Source: an uncultured Lachnospiraceae bacterium | GTDB taxonomy: Bacteria; Bacillota; Clostridia; Lachnospirales; Lachnospiraceae | Length of the DNA: 64,000 bases | Reading direction: 5' to 3' | NCBI GenBank assembly: GCA_934293575.1 | Contig: CAKQYU010000004.1 | Span: 1-64,000, forward strand | Shown: positions 35,393-43,742 of the stretch, piece after piece | How positions within the stretch are numbered: position 1 is the first letter of the stretch | How the letters are laid out: the number at the start of each line of letters is the position of its first letter | Made by a program: the position numbers and the translations under genes | The notes under the pieces: model-generated | The model's database searches: none | Seen by the model: the letters and a program-made list of their open reading frames with translations, nothing else | Told to the model about the DNA's origin: nothing

Positions 35393-36526
35393 ATGTTTAG
35401 TAAGAATGGGAAAATATCAAATAAGCAGCTGACCAGAATGTTAATGCTTACAATCTTTGCGGGAATGATATATGTAATACCGTATTTGAGCGCGGTATTA
35501 TTTGGAGAATCGGTTGTCTGGGGAATCGTGTCGGTATTTCTGCTTTCGATTCTTTATATCAGTGCGATATACGGAATTGGATTTTTGGCAGGATTGAAAC
35601 AGACAGAGGATGAATCGCTTAAGAAGGAAAGAAAGCAGAATAAATTTTTGGATAAATATTGTCCGCGGATAATATTGGTACTTCAAATCATACGTCAGAT
35701 GTTTAATTTTGTGTTTTATATTGTGTTATCCATTGCCATTTTAGGACAGGCGGAGGTTCCGTTTATGGAGGGAAGTTCGACGAACAGTTATTGGAATCTG
35801 TTAATGGTGCTGCCACTCATTTTCGTTGCATTATACGGAGCGAATCATAATGTCGAAAAAGTGGGGCGTCTGTTTGAAATGTTATTCTGGGTAATTTATA
35901 TTCCGTTTATTGTTATGATTTTGTTTGGATTAAAGGAAGTGGATTATTCGGTGTTTGTTCCAAAGCTTCAAATGCCGTTTGGACAATTGTTGTTGTATAG
36001 TTGTGGGCTGGTTTCTTTTGTGGTGCCGGTGGAACAATATTTGTTTTTGCGACCGAATCTCTTGGGTTCGTCCAATGATAACTTAGAGCAGTTTTGTAAT
36101 GCTTCGCGCAGGTCGTATTTCCGGTTGATTTTTACCGTGGGATTGATCGGAGTTTTGAGTCTGTTTATCTATGGCATTTACGGTGTTGTGGGAGCTTCAA
36201 TGGAGGAAATGGTAACGGTGGATATTATGCGTTATATCCGGCTGCCTTTGGGCGTTTTGGAACGATTTGATGTTTTGATGGTATGGTTTTTCATGCTTGG
36301 TTGTTTTGTATTGTTGTGCAGCAGCCTGTTTTATTGCGGACATCTGGTCACAAAATTAAATTGCGGTAAAAGAATTTACTGGCTGCTTGGACTGGTTTTT
36401 GCAAGTTTCATACTGGTATTGTGGCTGCCTGATTATAAGGAAACCTTGTGGTTGTATCTGTGTTATGGAGTTGTTATAAATCTTCCGCTATCCATCATAC
36501 TTCCGCTTGTTGAAACGATTTTATAA
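35393..36526 (+). CDS. spore germination receptor B subunit (GerB-type permease)
   Basis: A 377-residue protein with about ten membrane segments of the APC-like spore germination permease family (NGKISNKQLTRMLMLTIFAGMI opening; the VPVEQYLFLRPNLLG region). It is the likely germinant-binding subunit of the receptor. AAGAGGT overlaps the end of the A-subunit gene and the start is 3 bases after its stop, so the pair is coupled. Confidence 0.9.
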   Translation: MFSKNGKISNKQLTRMLMLTIFAGMIYVIPYLSAVLFGESVVWGIVSVFLLSILYISAIYGIGFLAGLKQTEDESLKKERKQNKFLDKYCPRIILVLQIIRQMFNFVFYIVLSIAILGQAEVPFMEGSSTNSYWNLLMVLPLIFVALYGANHNVEKVGRLFEMLFWVIYIPFIVMILFGLKEVDYSVFVPKLQMPFGQLLLYSCGLVSFVVPVEQYLFLRPNLLGSSNDNLEQFCNASRRSYFRLIFTVGLIGVLSLFIYGIYGVVGASMEEMVTVDIMRYIRLPLGVLERFDVLMVWFFMLGCFVLLCSSLFYCGHLVTKLNCGKRIYWLLGLVFASFILVLWLPDYKETLWLYLCYGVVINLPLSIILPLVETIL

Positions 36527-36540
36527 ATAAAGGAGGAACA

Positions 36541-37155
36541 ATGAAACGAGTCATTCTTTGTTATGTTTGTATGGTTTGGCTGTTAACCGGTTGTGATAAA
36601 ACATTCAATAATGATATGCGGAATATAGAAGAACGGGATTACGCAACCGTTTTGATCGTTCATCAGAATACGGATACACAGTATCATTACGATATTGGAA
36701 TTGCAAAGGAGAAAACAGATGGAGAAAATCGGAAGAATGAAGAAATATCCGGATTTGATTGCGATAGTCTGGAGGAACTAAAGGATATATATGAAAAGGT
36801 AAAGGGAAAGGATTTGTCGCTGGCACATTTGAAGGTGATTCTGGTAACAAAGACGGAACCGTTGCTGGAACTGGAACCATGTCTGGAACAAATGAGAAAA
36901 TCAAAGGAAATTGCAAAGACGGTTCCGGTTCTTTTTGTAGAGGATGAAAGGACATTTCTGGAGTTTACGAAAGCAGAGGAAACATCCGTCGGCACATACT
37001 TAAACAATCTTGTAAAGGTAAATGAAAGGGACGGAAAGAAGATACCCTGGTTGAAGGATTATTTGAAGGCAGTTCATGAGGGAGATACCGTGATGATTTA
37101 TGAATTGCAATTTGAAGATGAGGGAATACAGCTGGTTTGTAAGAACTTAGGATGA
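36541..37155 (+). CDS. short GerC-type germination lipoprotein
   Basis: A lipobox LLTGC follows a short signal peptide, and position and start fit the third (GerC) subunit of a germination receptor. NIEERDYATVLIVHQ and the DLSLAHLKVILVTK segment resemble the GerC N-terminal domain. GerC proteins are usually about 350-400 residues; this one has 204 and lacks the C-terminal domain. The stop is clean and no downstream remnant is seen in the 84-base gap, so it looks like a natural short form rather than a recent frameshift. Confidence 0.65.
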   Translation: MKRVILCYVCMVWLLTGCDKTFNNDMRNIEERDYATVLIVHQNTDTQYHYDIGIAKEKTDGENRKNEEISGFDCDSLEELKDIYEKVKGKDLSLAHLKVILVTKTEPLLELEPCLEQMRKSKEIAKTVPVLFVEDERTFLEFTKAEETSVGTYLNNLVKVNERDGKKIPWLKDYLKAVHEGDTVMIYELQFEDEGIQLVCKNLG

Positions 37156-37161
37156 GCTATC

Positions 37162-37191
37162 TGAATAATATATCGGGAATGGGTAATACTT
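37162..37191 (+). promoter_or_regulatory. candidate sigma-F/sigma-G promoter of spoIIR
   Basis: TGAATA (37162-37167) is followed after 17 bases by AATACTT (37185-37191), five of seven matches to the sigma-G -10. GG at 37182-37183 matches the sigma-F pattern GGNNANANTN. spoIIR is sigma-F-controlled in Bacillus. The fit is imperfect. Confidence 0.45.
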
Positions 37192-37239
37192 TAGTTAATT
37201 CAGATTAAATCAAAGTGTATTAGGGAGGAGAGGTGCCGC

Positions 37240-38127
37240 ATGAAAATATTCCGTAATATATTTACTGCGATTATCGTGGGAATTCTTGGAGGATTTTTAT
37301 TTACAACCGTTTCATATTATAACCATCATAAGGATGGAGGCATATTTCAGACTATGATGGCTGTTTTGAATAGCTATAATACAGTTGCAAGAGCATATGC
37401 CGGAGAAGATAATCCGGTTTCCAATCTTGCCGATTATGATATCGAAAAAGAGGTTTTGGCTGCTTTTGATGAAGTGGACGGAACCGATGCATCTTTATAT
37501 GGAGAATTGTTAAACAGCCTGTTAGATGATGCAGAGGATGGAAGCGAAGGAGATGTTTTGGTCATGGAGGATGATACGGCATCACTTGAAAACGGGGAAC
37601 CGTATTCGGGAATTATGCGTTTTCATGTACGGGCGAACAGCGACTCGGCAGAAGATCAGGAACTGAAGATGGCAGTGAAAGATGATGTGGTGACAATGTT
37701 AAAACCATTGTTGGAAAATTGTAACAGTGTTTCCGAAAGTAAAAGCATAATTGTTTCCAATTTACAAAACATTTATACAACAGCCGTTAATACAATTGTT
37801 GAACAGGGATATGATTATTCCGTAAAGGTTTATGTGACGGAAGAAGAATTTCCGGTAAAAACATATGGAGATTTGACATTCCCGGCTGGAAGATATCAGG
37901 CATTAAGAATTGATATCGGGCAGGCAAAGGGACAAAACTGGTGGTGTGTAATGTATCCGCCGTTGTGTTTTGTTGATGAGTCTACTACGATTGTTTCAAA
38001 GGATGGGAAAGAGCTGTTAAAAGAAAATCTTACCGATGAGGAATATCAACAATTATTCCAAAGTTCGGACATTGAGATATCCCCATCAAGTAAGTTGATT
38101 GAATGGTTTAAAAACAAGAAACATTAA
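37240..38127 (+). CDS. spoIIR: stage II sporulation protein R
   Basis: The SpoIIR core is clear: MRFHVRANSDSAEDQELKMAVKD, then GYDYSVKVYVTEEEFPVKTYGDLTFPAGRYQALRIDIG and GQNWWCVMYPPLCFVDE. An N-terminal membrane segment (about 6-27) directs it outward. A 60-residue acidic insert separates it from the core. SpoIIR made in the forespore signals through SpoIIGA to activate sigma-E in the mother cell. AGGAGAGGTG is the ribosome site. Its stop overlaps the stop of the convergent ligase gene. Confidence 0.95.
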   Translation: MKIFRNIFTAIIVGILGGFLFTTVSYYNHHKDGGIFQTMMAVLNSYNTVARAYAGEDNPVSNLADYDIEKEVLAAFDEVDGTDASLYGELLNSLLDDAEDGSEGDVLVMEDDTASLENGEPYSGIMRFHVRANSDSAEDQELKMAVKDDVVTMLKPLLENCNSVSESKSIIVSNLQNIYTTAVNTIVEQGYDYSVKVYVTEEEFPVKTYGDLTFPAGRYQALRIDIGQAKGQNWWCVMYPPLCFVDESTTIVSKDGKELLKENLTDEEYQQLFQSSDIEISPSSKLIEWFKNKKH

Positions 38128-39758
38128 CCACGGTTTTGTGCCTCTACAAGACGACCGCCGGCATACATTTCACGTAATTTCGGTTTTTCGATTTTGCCGG
38201 TAGGATTACGTGGGATGTCTGTAAATATAATCTTGTGAGGTCGTTTGTAACGAGGTAACTTCATGCAGAATTCATTAATGTCATCTTCTGTCAGAACGAT
38301 ACCGTCTTTTACTTCAATAATAGCACAGGTAACCTCTCCGAGACGGTGGTCGGGAAGTCCGATAACCGCAACGTCATGTACTCCCTCATTTGTCCGGATG
38401 AAATCTTCAATCTGAACCGGATAGATATTTTCACCACCACTGATAATAACGTCCTTTTTACGGTCAACCAAAAAGATGAAGCCGTCTTCATCTTCCTGCG
38501 CCATATCACCGGTATAGAGCCAGCCGTCTTTTAGGACTTCGTTGGTTGCTTTTTCGTCGTGATAATAACAGGTCATAACACCGGGACCCTTGACACATAA
38601 TTCGCCAACTTCTCCCTTTGGAACAATGTTACCGTTTTCATCTACAATCTTAACTTCCCAGCCGTATCCGGCTTTTCCGATTGCACCTACTTTATGTATG
38701 TTTTCAACGCCTAGATGTACACAACCCGGTCCGATGGATTCGCTTAATCCATAGTTGGTATCGTACTGGTGATTTGGAAAATATTCTTTCCATTTTTTAA
38801 TCAGACTTGGAGGTACCGGCTGTGCACCGATATGCATCAGTCTCCAACGGGATAAATCATAATCGTTTAAATCAATTTTTCCGCTTTCAATTGCTTCAAG
38901 TATATCTTGTGCCCACGGTACAAGTAACCATACGATGGAACATTTTTCCTGAGAAACGGCACTTAATATATATTCCGGTTTGGTACCGCGGAGTAATACT
39001 GCCTTGCCTCCGGATAACAGGCTACCGAACCAGTGCATTTTGGCACCTGTATGATAAAGAGGCGGAATACACAAAAATACATCGTCTTTTGTCTGTCCGT
39101 GATGGTTTTGTTCTACCTTTGCGGCATGCATCAGGCTTTCGTGATTATGTAGGATAGCCTTCGGAAATCCTGTTGTTCCGGATGAAAAATAAATAGCCGC
39201 ATCATCTTCATCGGTCAGGGTGATATCCGGAGATAAAGAAGAACAGTTCATTGTCAAAGAGGTATAGTCCTCAGCAAAGCTTGGACAGTTATCTCCTACA
39301 TAGAACAATAAGCGGTTCTTACTGATGGAATCGGCAATTTCCTCTACACGTCCGATAAATTCCGGACCAAAAACTAAAATATCTACATCTGCTAAATTGA
39401 CACAATACTCAATTTCATCGGGCGCATATCGGAAGTTTAAAGGAACCGCCAAAGCACCGGTTTTTAAAATACCGAAATAAATCGGAAGCCATTCCAAACA
39501 GTTCATTAATAAAATGGCAACCTTGTCCCCCTTCTGGATACCGCGGCTGAGCAAAAGGTTTGCAAAACGGTTTGCTTTTTCATTCATTACATGCCAGGTA
39601 ATCTCTCTTCTGTAATGTGTGGTTGGATTGGGTTCCATCAGTTCATATTCTTTCCAGGTTACCCTTCTTGTTTCTTTTACTTCCGGATTAATCTCCACTA
39701 AGCAGATATCTTCCGGAAATTCTCTTACATTTTTTTCTAATAATTCTGTAATTGGCAT
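38124..39758 (-). CDS. acyl-CoA synthetase (AMP-forming)
   Basis: A 544-residue class I adenylate-forming enzyme. The P-loop-like motif is YFSSGTTGFPKA and the A5 region is YGLSESIG. YTGDMAQEDEDGFIFLVDRKKD and ISGGENIYPVQIED mark the C-terminal swing, with the catalytic Lys in NPTGKIEK. It activates a carboxylic acid to acyl-AMP then acyl-CoA; chain length cannot be judged. No signal peptide. GGAGAAGAG precedes the ATG. It stands alone on the minus strand with a strong promoter and no fatty-acid genes beside it. Confidence 0.88.
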   Translation of the reverse strand: MPITELLEKNVREFPEDICLVEINPEVKETRRVTWKEYELMEPNPTTHYRREITWHVMNEKANRFANLLLSRGIQKGDKVAILLMNCLEWLPIYFGILKTGALAVPLNFRYAPDEIEYCVNLADVDILVFGPEFIGRVEEIADSISKNRLLFYVGDNCPSFAEDYTSLTMNCSSLSPDITLTDEDDAAIYFSSGTTGFPKAILHNHESLMHAAKVEQNHHGQTKDDVFLCIPPLYHTGAKMHWFGSLLSGGKAVLLRGTKPEYILSAVSQEKCSIVWLLVPWAQDILEAIESGKIDLNDYDLSRWRLMHIGAQPVPPSLIKKWKEYFPNHQYDTNYGLSESIGPGCVHLGVENIHKVGAIGKAGYGWEVKIVDENGNIVPKGEVGELCVKGPGVMTCYYHDEKATNEVLKDGWLYTGDMAQEDEDGFIFLVDRKKDVIISGGENIYPVQIEDFIRTNEGVHDVAVIGLPDHRLGEVTCAIIEVKDGIVLTEDDINEFCMKLPRYKRPHKIIFTDIPRNPTGKIEKPKLREMYAGGRLVEAQNRG

Positions 39759-39819
39759 AATCTCTTCTCCATTTAGTTATGTGAATTTAAAACGTTAAAG
39801 CTTTAGTCGGTTAATATGA

Positions 39820-39848
39820 ATTGTAGTATTTATCTGCACTTTTGTCAA
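39820..39848 (-). promoter_or_regulatory. promoter of the acyl-CoA synthetase gene
   Basis: Minus strand: TTGACA, 17 bases, TACAAT. The leader of about 55 bases contains AACGTT and AAGCTT palindromes. Confidence 0.8.
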
Positions 39849-39950
39849 TGAAACAAGTCTGAAATATAAATGTTTTTCTATGTTCATACTTTCTTAATAA
39901 ATATATTGTATACTAAACAATGTAATTTAAAGATGAAAAGAGGATGTTTC

Positions 39951-40790
39951 GTGAAAGAACAGGAAATACAGAACAAAATGTTACCCGGACTCCGGGAAAA
40001 AAGAGTGGAATATGAACATCTTCCTGAGATACAACTTGATGTAATGGAACAGATGAAGCTTTTGATGTTACAGTCGCAGGCATTTCAGGAGATGGAGATG
40101 ATGTATGCATGTGCGATTCGTGAGGTTCGGACAAAAGCAGAGGTTTTGAATGAAGAGATGTCTGTACGTTATCACAGAAATCCAATCAGCAGTATCACAT
40201 CAAGGGTTAAGAAGCCGGAAAGTATTATTCAAAAGCTTCATAAGAAGGGACTTCCGTTTACCGTTGAGGCAATAAGGAGCAACTTATCCGATGTGGCAGG
40301 TGTGCGGATTATCTGTGAATTTGTGGATGATATTTATACGGTGGCATCGCTGATTGCCATGCAGGATGATTTAAGAGTAATTAAAATCAAGGATTACATA
40401 AGGAATCCCAAACCAAACGGATACCGAAGCTATCATATGATTGTCGAGATTCCGGTATTTTTCTCAAAAGGAAAAACTCCGATCCGGGTGGAGATTCAGA
40501 TTCGAACCATTGCGATGGATTTCTGGGCAAGTCTGGATCATGAATTAAAGTATAAGAAGAATATCGATCCGGAGACCGAGGATACGATTGCAAAGGAATT
40601 GCTGGCTTGTGCCGAACGGATTTCGGAGACGGATACCATTATGCAGCAAATCCGGATTAAGTTGGATTCCGTAGAGGAAGAGAAGCTGAAACAGGAAAGC
40701 AAGACGGAAGAGGATATCGATCCGGCGGTGATTGATGAGATGGAGATTTCGGATGTCATCATCACACAGGAATTGATGGAAGAGGAATAG
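39951..40790 (+). CDS. relQ: small alarmone synthetase (RelQ/YjbM-like)
   Basis: A synthetase-only RelA/SpoT-family enzyme of 279 residues. The core includes RYHRNPISSITSRVKKPESIIQKL, LSDVAGVRIICEFVDDIY, DYIRNPKPNGYRSYHMIVEIP and VEIQIRTIAMDFWASLDHELKYK. No HD hydrolase, TGS or ACT domain. It transfers pyrophosphate from ATP to GDP/GTP. The GTG at 39951 is chosen for AAGAGGA 7 bases upstream; an ATG at 39933 has no ribosome site. A C-terminal acidic extension is longer than usual. Confidence 0.9.
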   Translation: MKEQEIQNKMLPGLREKRVEYEHLPEIQLDVMEQMKLLMLQSQAFQEMEMMYACAIREVRTKAEVLNEEMSVRYHRNPISSITSRVKKPESIIQKLHKKGLPFTVEAIRSNLSDVAGVRIICEFVDDIYTVASLIAMQDDLRVIKIKDYIRNPKPNGYRSYHMIVEIPVFFSKGKTPIRVEIQIRTIAMDFWASLDHELKYKKNIDPETEDTIAKELLACAERISETDTIMQQIRIKLDSVEEEKLKQESKTEEDIDPAVIDEMEISDVIITQELMEEE

Positions 40791-40800
40791 AATATCAAAG

Positions 40801-40831
40801 AATGCTACAGGATATACTTGTAGCATTTTTT
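40801..40831 (+). terminator. terminator after relQ
   Basis: AATGCTACA (40801-40809) pairs with TGTAGCATT (40819-40827), followed by a T run. Confidence 0.85.
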
Positions 40832-40833
40832 AG

Positions 40834-40863
40834 TTTACAGGCAGATATAAATGGGTGTAAAAT
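40834..40863 (+). promoter_or_regulatory. candidate promoter of pyk
   Basis: TTTACA (40834-40839) and TAAAAT (40858-40863), spacing 18, lie about 70 bases before pyk and just after the relQ terminator. Confidence 0.4.
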
Positions 40864-40935
40864 ATAACGGAATGTTTTTTAATATCAAACAATAATTTTG
40901 TGTGACAAACAGGAAGCATAAGGGAGGATTTGACA

Positions 40936-42675
40936 ATGCGCAAAACAAAAATTATTTGTACATTAGGACCGGCAACGGAGGATGATGAAGTTTTAAAGAA
41001 ATTAATGAAGGAAGGCATGAATGTTGCCCGTTTTAATTTTTCTCATGGAGATCATGCCCAGCATGAAAAGAATCTGAACCGGGTAAAAAAATTCCGTGAA
41101 GAATTAGAACTTCCGATTGCAGCATTGTTGGATACAAAGGGACCGGAAATCCGTGTTAAGAATTTCAAAGACGGCAAGGTTGAATTAAAGAACGGACAAC
41201 AGTTTATTCTTACAACAAGAGAGGTAGAAGGCGACAATGAAGAGGTCAGCATCAGCTATGCAGATCTGGTAAAGGATGTAAAAGCAGGAAATCGCATTTT
41301 GATTGATGACGGATTGATTTCCATGCGGGTTGACGCCGTGACCGATACCGATATTATTTGTACGGTAGAAAATGGTGGTCCTGTTTCAAATCATAAAGGT
41401 GTGAATGTTCCGAATGTGCATTTATCAATGCCATATATAAGTGAGAAGGATAAAGATGATATTATCTTTGGTATTGAACAGGGATTTGATTTCATTGCGG
41501 CTTCCTTTGTTCGTACCGCAGATGATATCTTAGAAATCCGGGATATCTTAAGCAGTCATAATTGCAATTTCATTAATATTATTGCAAAGATTGAGAATAT
41601 GCAGGGTGTGGAAAATATTGATGAAATCATAAGAGTTTCGGATGGAGTTATGATTGCCCGTGGTGATATGGGTGTTGAGATTCCGTTTGAGGATGTTCCG
41701 GCAATTCAGAAGATGATTATCAAAAAGGTTTATAATGCAGAAAAGATTGTTATTACAGCGACCCAGATGTTAGATTCCATGATGAAGAATCCGCGTCCGA
41801 CCAGAGCGGAAGCTACGGACGTAGCAAATGCCATTTATGACGGAACGTCTGCAATTATGCTTTCCGGAGAAACTGCTGCCGGTATGTATCCGGTGGAAGC
41901 ATTAAAGACAATGGTTCGGATTGCGGAAAGAACCGAAGCGGATATTGATTTGGTAAAATGCTTTAATAACCGGGAAAGTCTGGTAAATCCGGATATCACC
42001 AATGCGATTGCACATGCAACCTGTACAACAGCAATGGACTTAAATGCAACCGCAATTGTAACGGTAACAAAATCAGGAACAACCGCAAGAATGATTTCCA
42101 AGTATCGTCCTTCCTGCCCGATTATCGGCTGTACACCATATGAGAATGTATGGCGTCAGTTGAATCTGTCCTGGGGTGTAATGCCATTAATGGTTGATAT
42201 GCAGAACAACACAGACGATTTATTTGAACATGCAATTTCCAATGCAGAGAAGAAGGGCTATGTAAAACAGGGTGAAATTACGGTTATCACAGCAGGTGTT
42301 CCGTTAGGAGTATCCGGTACAACGAATTTGATAAAGGTACATGTAGTAGGACACATTCTGATTAAAGGTCGCGGTGTGAATAAGAGAAAGGCAACTGCAA
42401 GTTTGTGTGTCGGAAAAGACGAAGTGGAAATTATGGAAAACTTCAAAGAGGGTGATATTGTAGTATTGCCTGAGACAAGTAATGATATTATAGATGAATT
42501 AAGACAGGCATCCGGAATAATTGTAGAAGCGGAGGGACATAATACACATGCAGGTATTGTGGGACTGAGTTTGGATATACCGGTTATTCTCGGAGCAACG
42601 AATGCAACGGATATATTGAAGTCCGGCGCGGTTGTAACAATGGATGCCGAAAAGGGAATTGTTTCATCAAATTAA
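40936..42675 (+). CDS. pyk: pyruvate kinase with C-terminal PEP-utilising domain
   Basis: Residues 1-470 are a complete pyruvate kinase: TKIICTLGPAT, RFNFSHGDH, LDTKGPEIRV, IIAKIENMQGV, MIARGDMGVEIP and ATQMLDSM. The last about 100 residues are the extra PEP-synthase mobile-domain-like module (GIIVEAEGHNTHAGIVGLSL, VVTMDAEKGIV) known from Geobacillus-type enzymes. It makes ATP and pyruvate from phosphoenolpyruvate. The ATG at 40936 follows AGGGAGG; a TTG two codons upstream is ignored. The following CpXC, trxA and jet genes are spaced closely enough for one transcript. Confidence 0.95.
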   Translation: MRKTKIICTLGPATEDDEVLKKLMKEGMNVARFNFSHGDHAQHEKNLNRVKKFREELELPIAALLDTKGPEIRVKNFKDGKVELKNGQQFILTTREVEGDNEEVSISYADLVKDVKAGNRILIDDGLISMRVDAVTDTDIICTVENGGPVSNHKGVNVPNVHLSMPYISEKDKDDIIFGIEQGFDFIAASFVRTADDILEIRDILSSHNCNFINIIAKIENMQGVENIDEIIRVSDGVMIARGDMGVEIPFEDVPAIQKMIIKKVYNAEKIVITATQMLDSMMKNPRPTRAEATDVANAIYDGTSAIMLSGETAAGMYPVEALKTMVRIAERTEADIDLVKCFNNRESLVNPDITNAIAHATCTTAMDLNATAIVTVTKSGTTARMISKYRPSCPIIGCTPYENVWRQLNLSWGVMPLMVDMQNNTDDLFEHAISNAEKKGYVKQGEITVITAGVPLGVSGTTNLIKVHVVGHILIKGRGVNKRKATASLCVGKDEVEIMENFKEGDIVVLPETSNDIIDELRQASGIIVEAEGHNTHAGIVGLSLDIPVILGATNATDILKSGAVVTMDAEKGIVSSN

Positions 42676-42695
42676 GGGATACAAAGGAGAAAGAT

Positions 42696-43406
42696 ATGTC
42701 TAGAAAAAGTGTAATCCGGACATTTGACTGTCCGCAATGTGGGAAAGAGATTCGATTTAAAATCAAACAGGAGATTGATATTCCGGATGATTTAGTTTAC
42801 AAAAACAAAATCTTACAGAATAAGTTATTTTCCATGAGATGTAAAAATTGCGGATTTGGTGTGCCGGTTTCGTATGATACCGCATACAACGATATGGATC
42901 AGAAGTATCTGCTCCGTGTTATGCCGACATTGAGTAAGAAGGATATTCAGACGATGTTAGCATACAATGAGCGGTTAAAAACGGACAGAGCATTACAACT
43001 TGCCAGAAATGATTACCGGATGCGTGTTGTCCGTACGGATATGGATTTAAAAGAAAAAATTATAATATTTGATGAAAATCTCGATGACCGTATTATTGAG
43101 ATTATGAAGGTATCCTGTGCAAAATATATCCGTGACAATATGAAAATCGAAAATGATTTTCAGGAATTCCGTTTTACAAAGATGGAGAAGTCCGGCGGTT
43201 TCCGTTTTGTTATTTTATTTAAGGATACTAAGCCGTTGATATTGAATTTTGATATGGAACAATATGAAAGCATCCGGGAAGAGATGGGTGATTTCATTGA
43301 GGAACACACGGTAAACGGATTTAATATTATAGATGCACGTTGGGCTACCCAAACCGTTTCGGAATATCTGGATAAATATAAAAAAGAAACAGAAGAGAGC
43401 AGATAA
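42696..43406 (+). CDS. CpXC-domain zinc-ribbon protein
   Basis: The N-terminus shows the CpXC pattern, FDCPQCGKEIRF and later MRCKNCGFGVPVSYD, a zinc ribbon with two CXXC knuckles. The remaining about 150 residues are soluble alpha/beta with no motif known to me. Such proteins are widespread in Clostridia without assigned function. Ribosome site AAAGGAGAAAG. It lies 20 bases after pyk and 30 bases before trxA. Confidence 0.75.
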   Translation: MSRKSVIRTFDCPQCGKEIRFKIKQEIDIPDDLVYKNKILQNKLFSMRCKNCGFGVPVSYDTAYNDMDQKYLLRVMPTLSKKDIQTMLAYNERLKTDRALQLARNDYRMRVVRTDMDLKEKIIIFDENLDDRIIEIMKVSCAKYIRDNMKIENDFQEFRFTKMEKSGGFRFVILFKDTKPLILNFDMEQYESIREEMGDFIEEHTVNGFNIIDARWATQTVSEYLDKYKKETEESR

Positions 43407-43436
43407 TTTTATCTGTGACGTGGAAAGGAATACAAT

Positions 43437-43739
43437 ATGGAAGTTATGAATTTGACTGTGGATAATTTTGAAAACACAGTGAAAAACAATAAAGTTGTAT
43501 TGGTAGACTTTTGGGCACCTTGGTGCGGTCCGTGTAAGATGATGGCACCGGTGGTGGATGCGATTGCCACTGCACATGATGAGGTGCAGGTATGTAAGGT
43601 AAATGTAGATGATGAGGTGGATCTGGCATTAAAATATAAGGTCATGAGTATTCCTACATTTATTGTATTTAAGGATGGACAAGAGACTGGCAAATTGATT
43701 GGTGCACAGTCACAAAAGACGTTAGAGGAATTGTTATAA
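43437..43739 (+). CDS. trxA: thioredoxin
   Basis: A standard 100-residue thioredoxin: VLVDFWAPWCGPCKMMAP with active cysteines C30 and C33, and cis-proline in KVMSIPTFIVFKDG. It reduces disulfides in the cytoplasm. No thioredoxin reductase gene is nearby. Its stop lies 3 bases before the jetA start, so it is cotranscribed with the SMC complex genes. Confidence 0.94.
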   Translation: MEVMNLTVDNFENTVKNNKVVLVDFWAPWCGPCKMMAPVVDAIATAHDEVQVCKVNVDDEVDLALKYKVMSIPTFIVFKDGQETGKLIGAQSQKTLEELL

Positions 43740-43742
43740 GAC

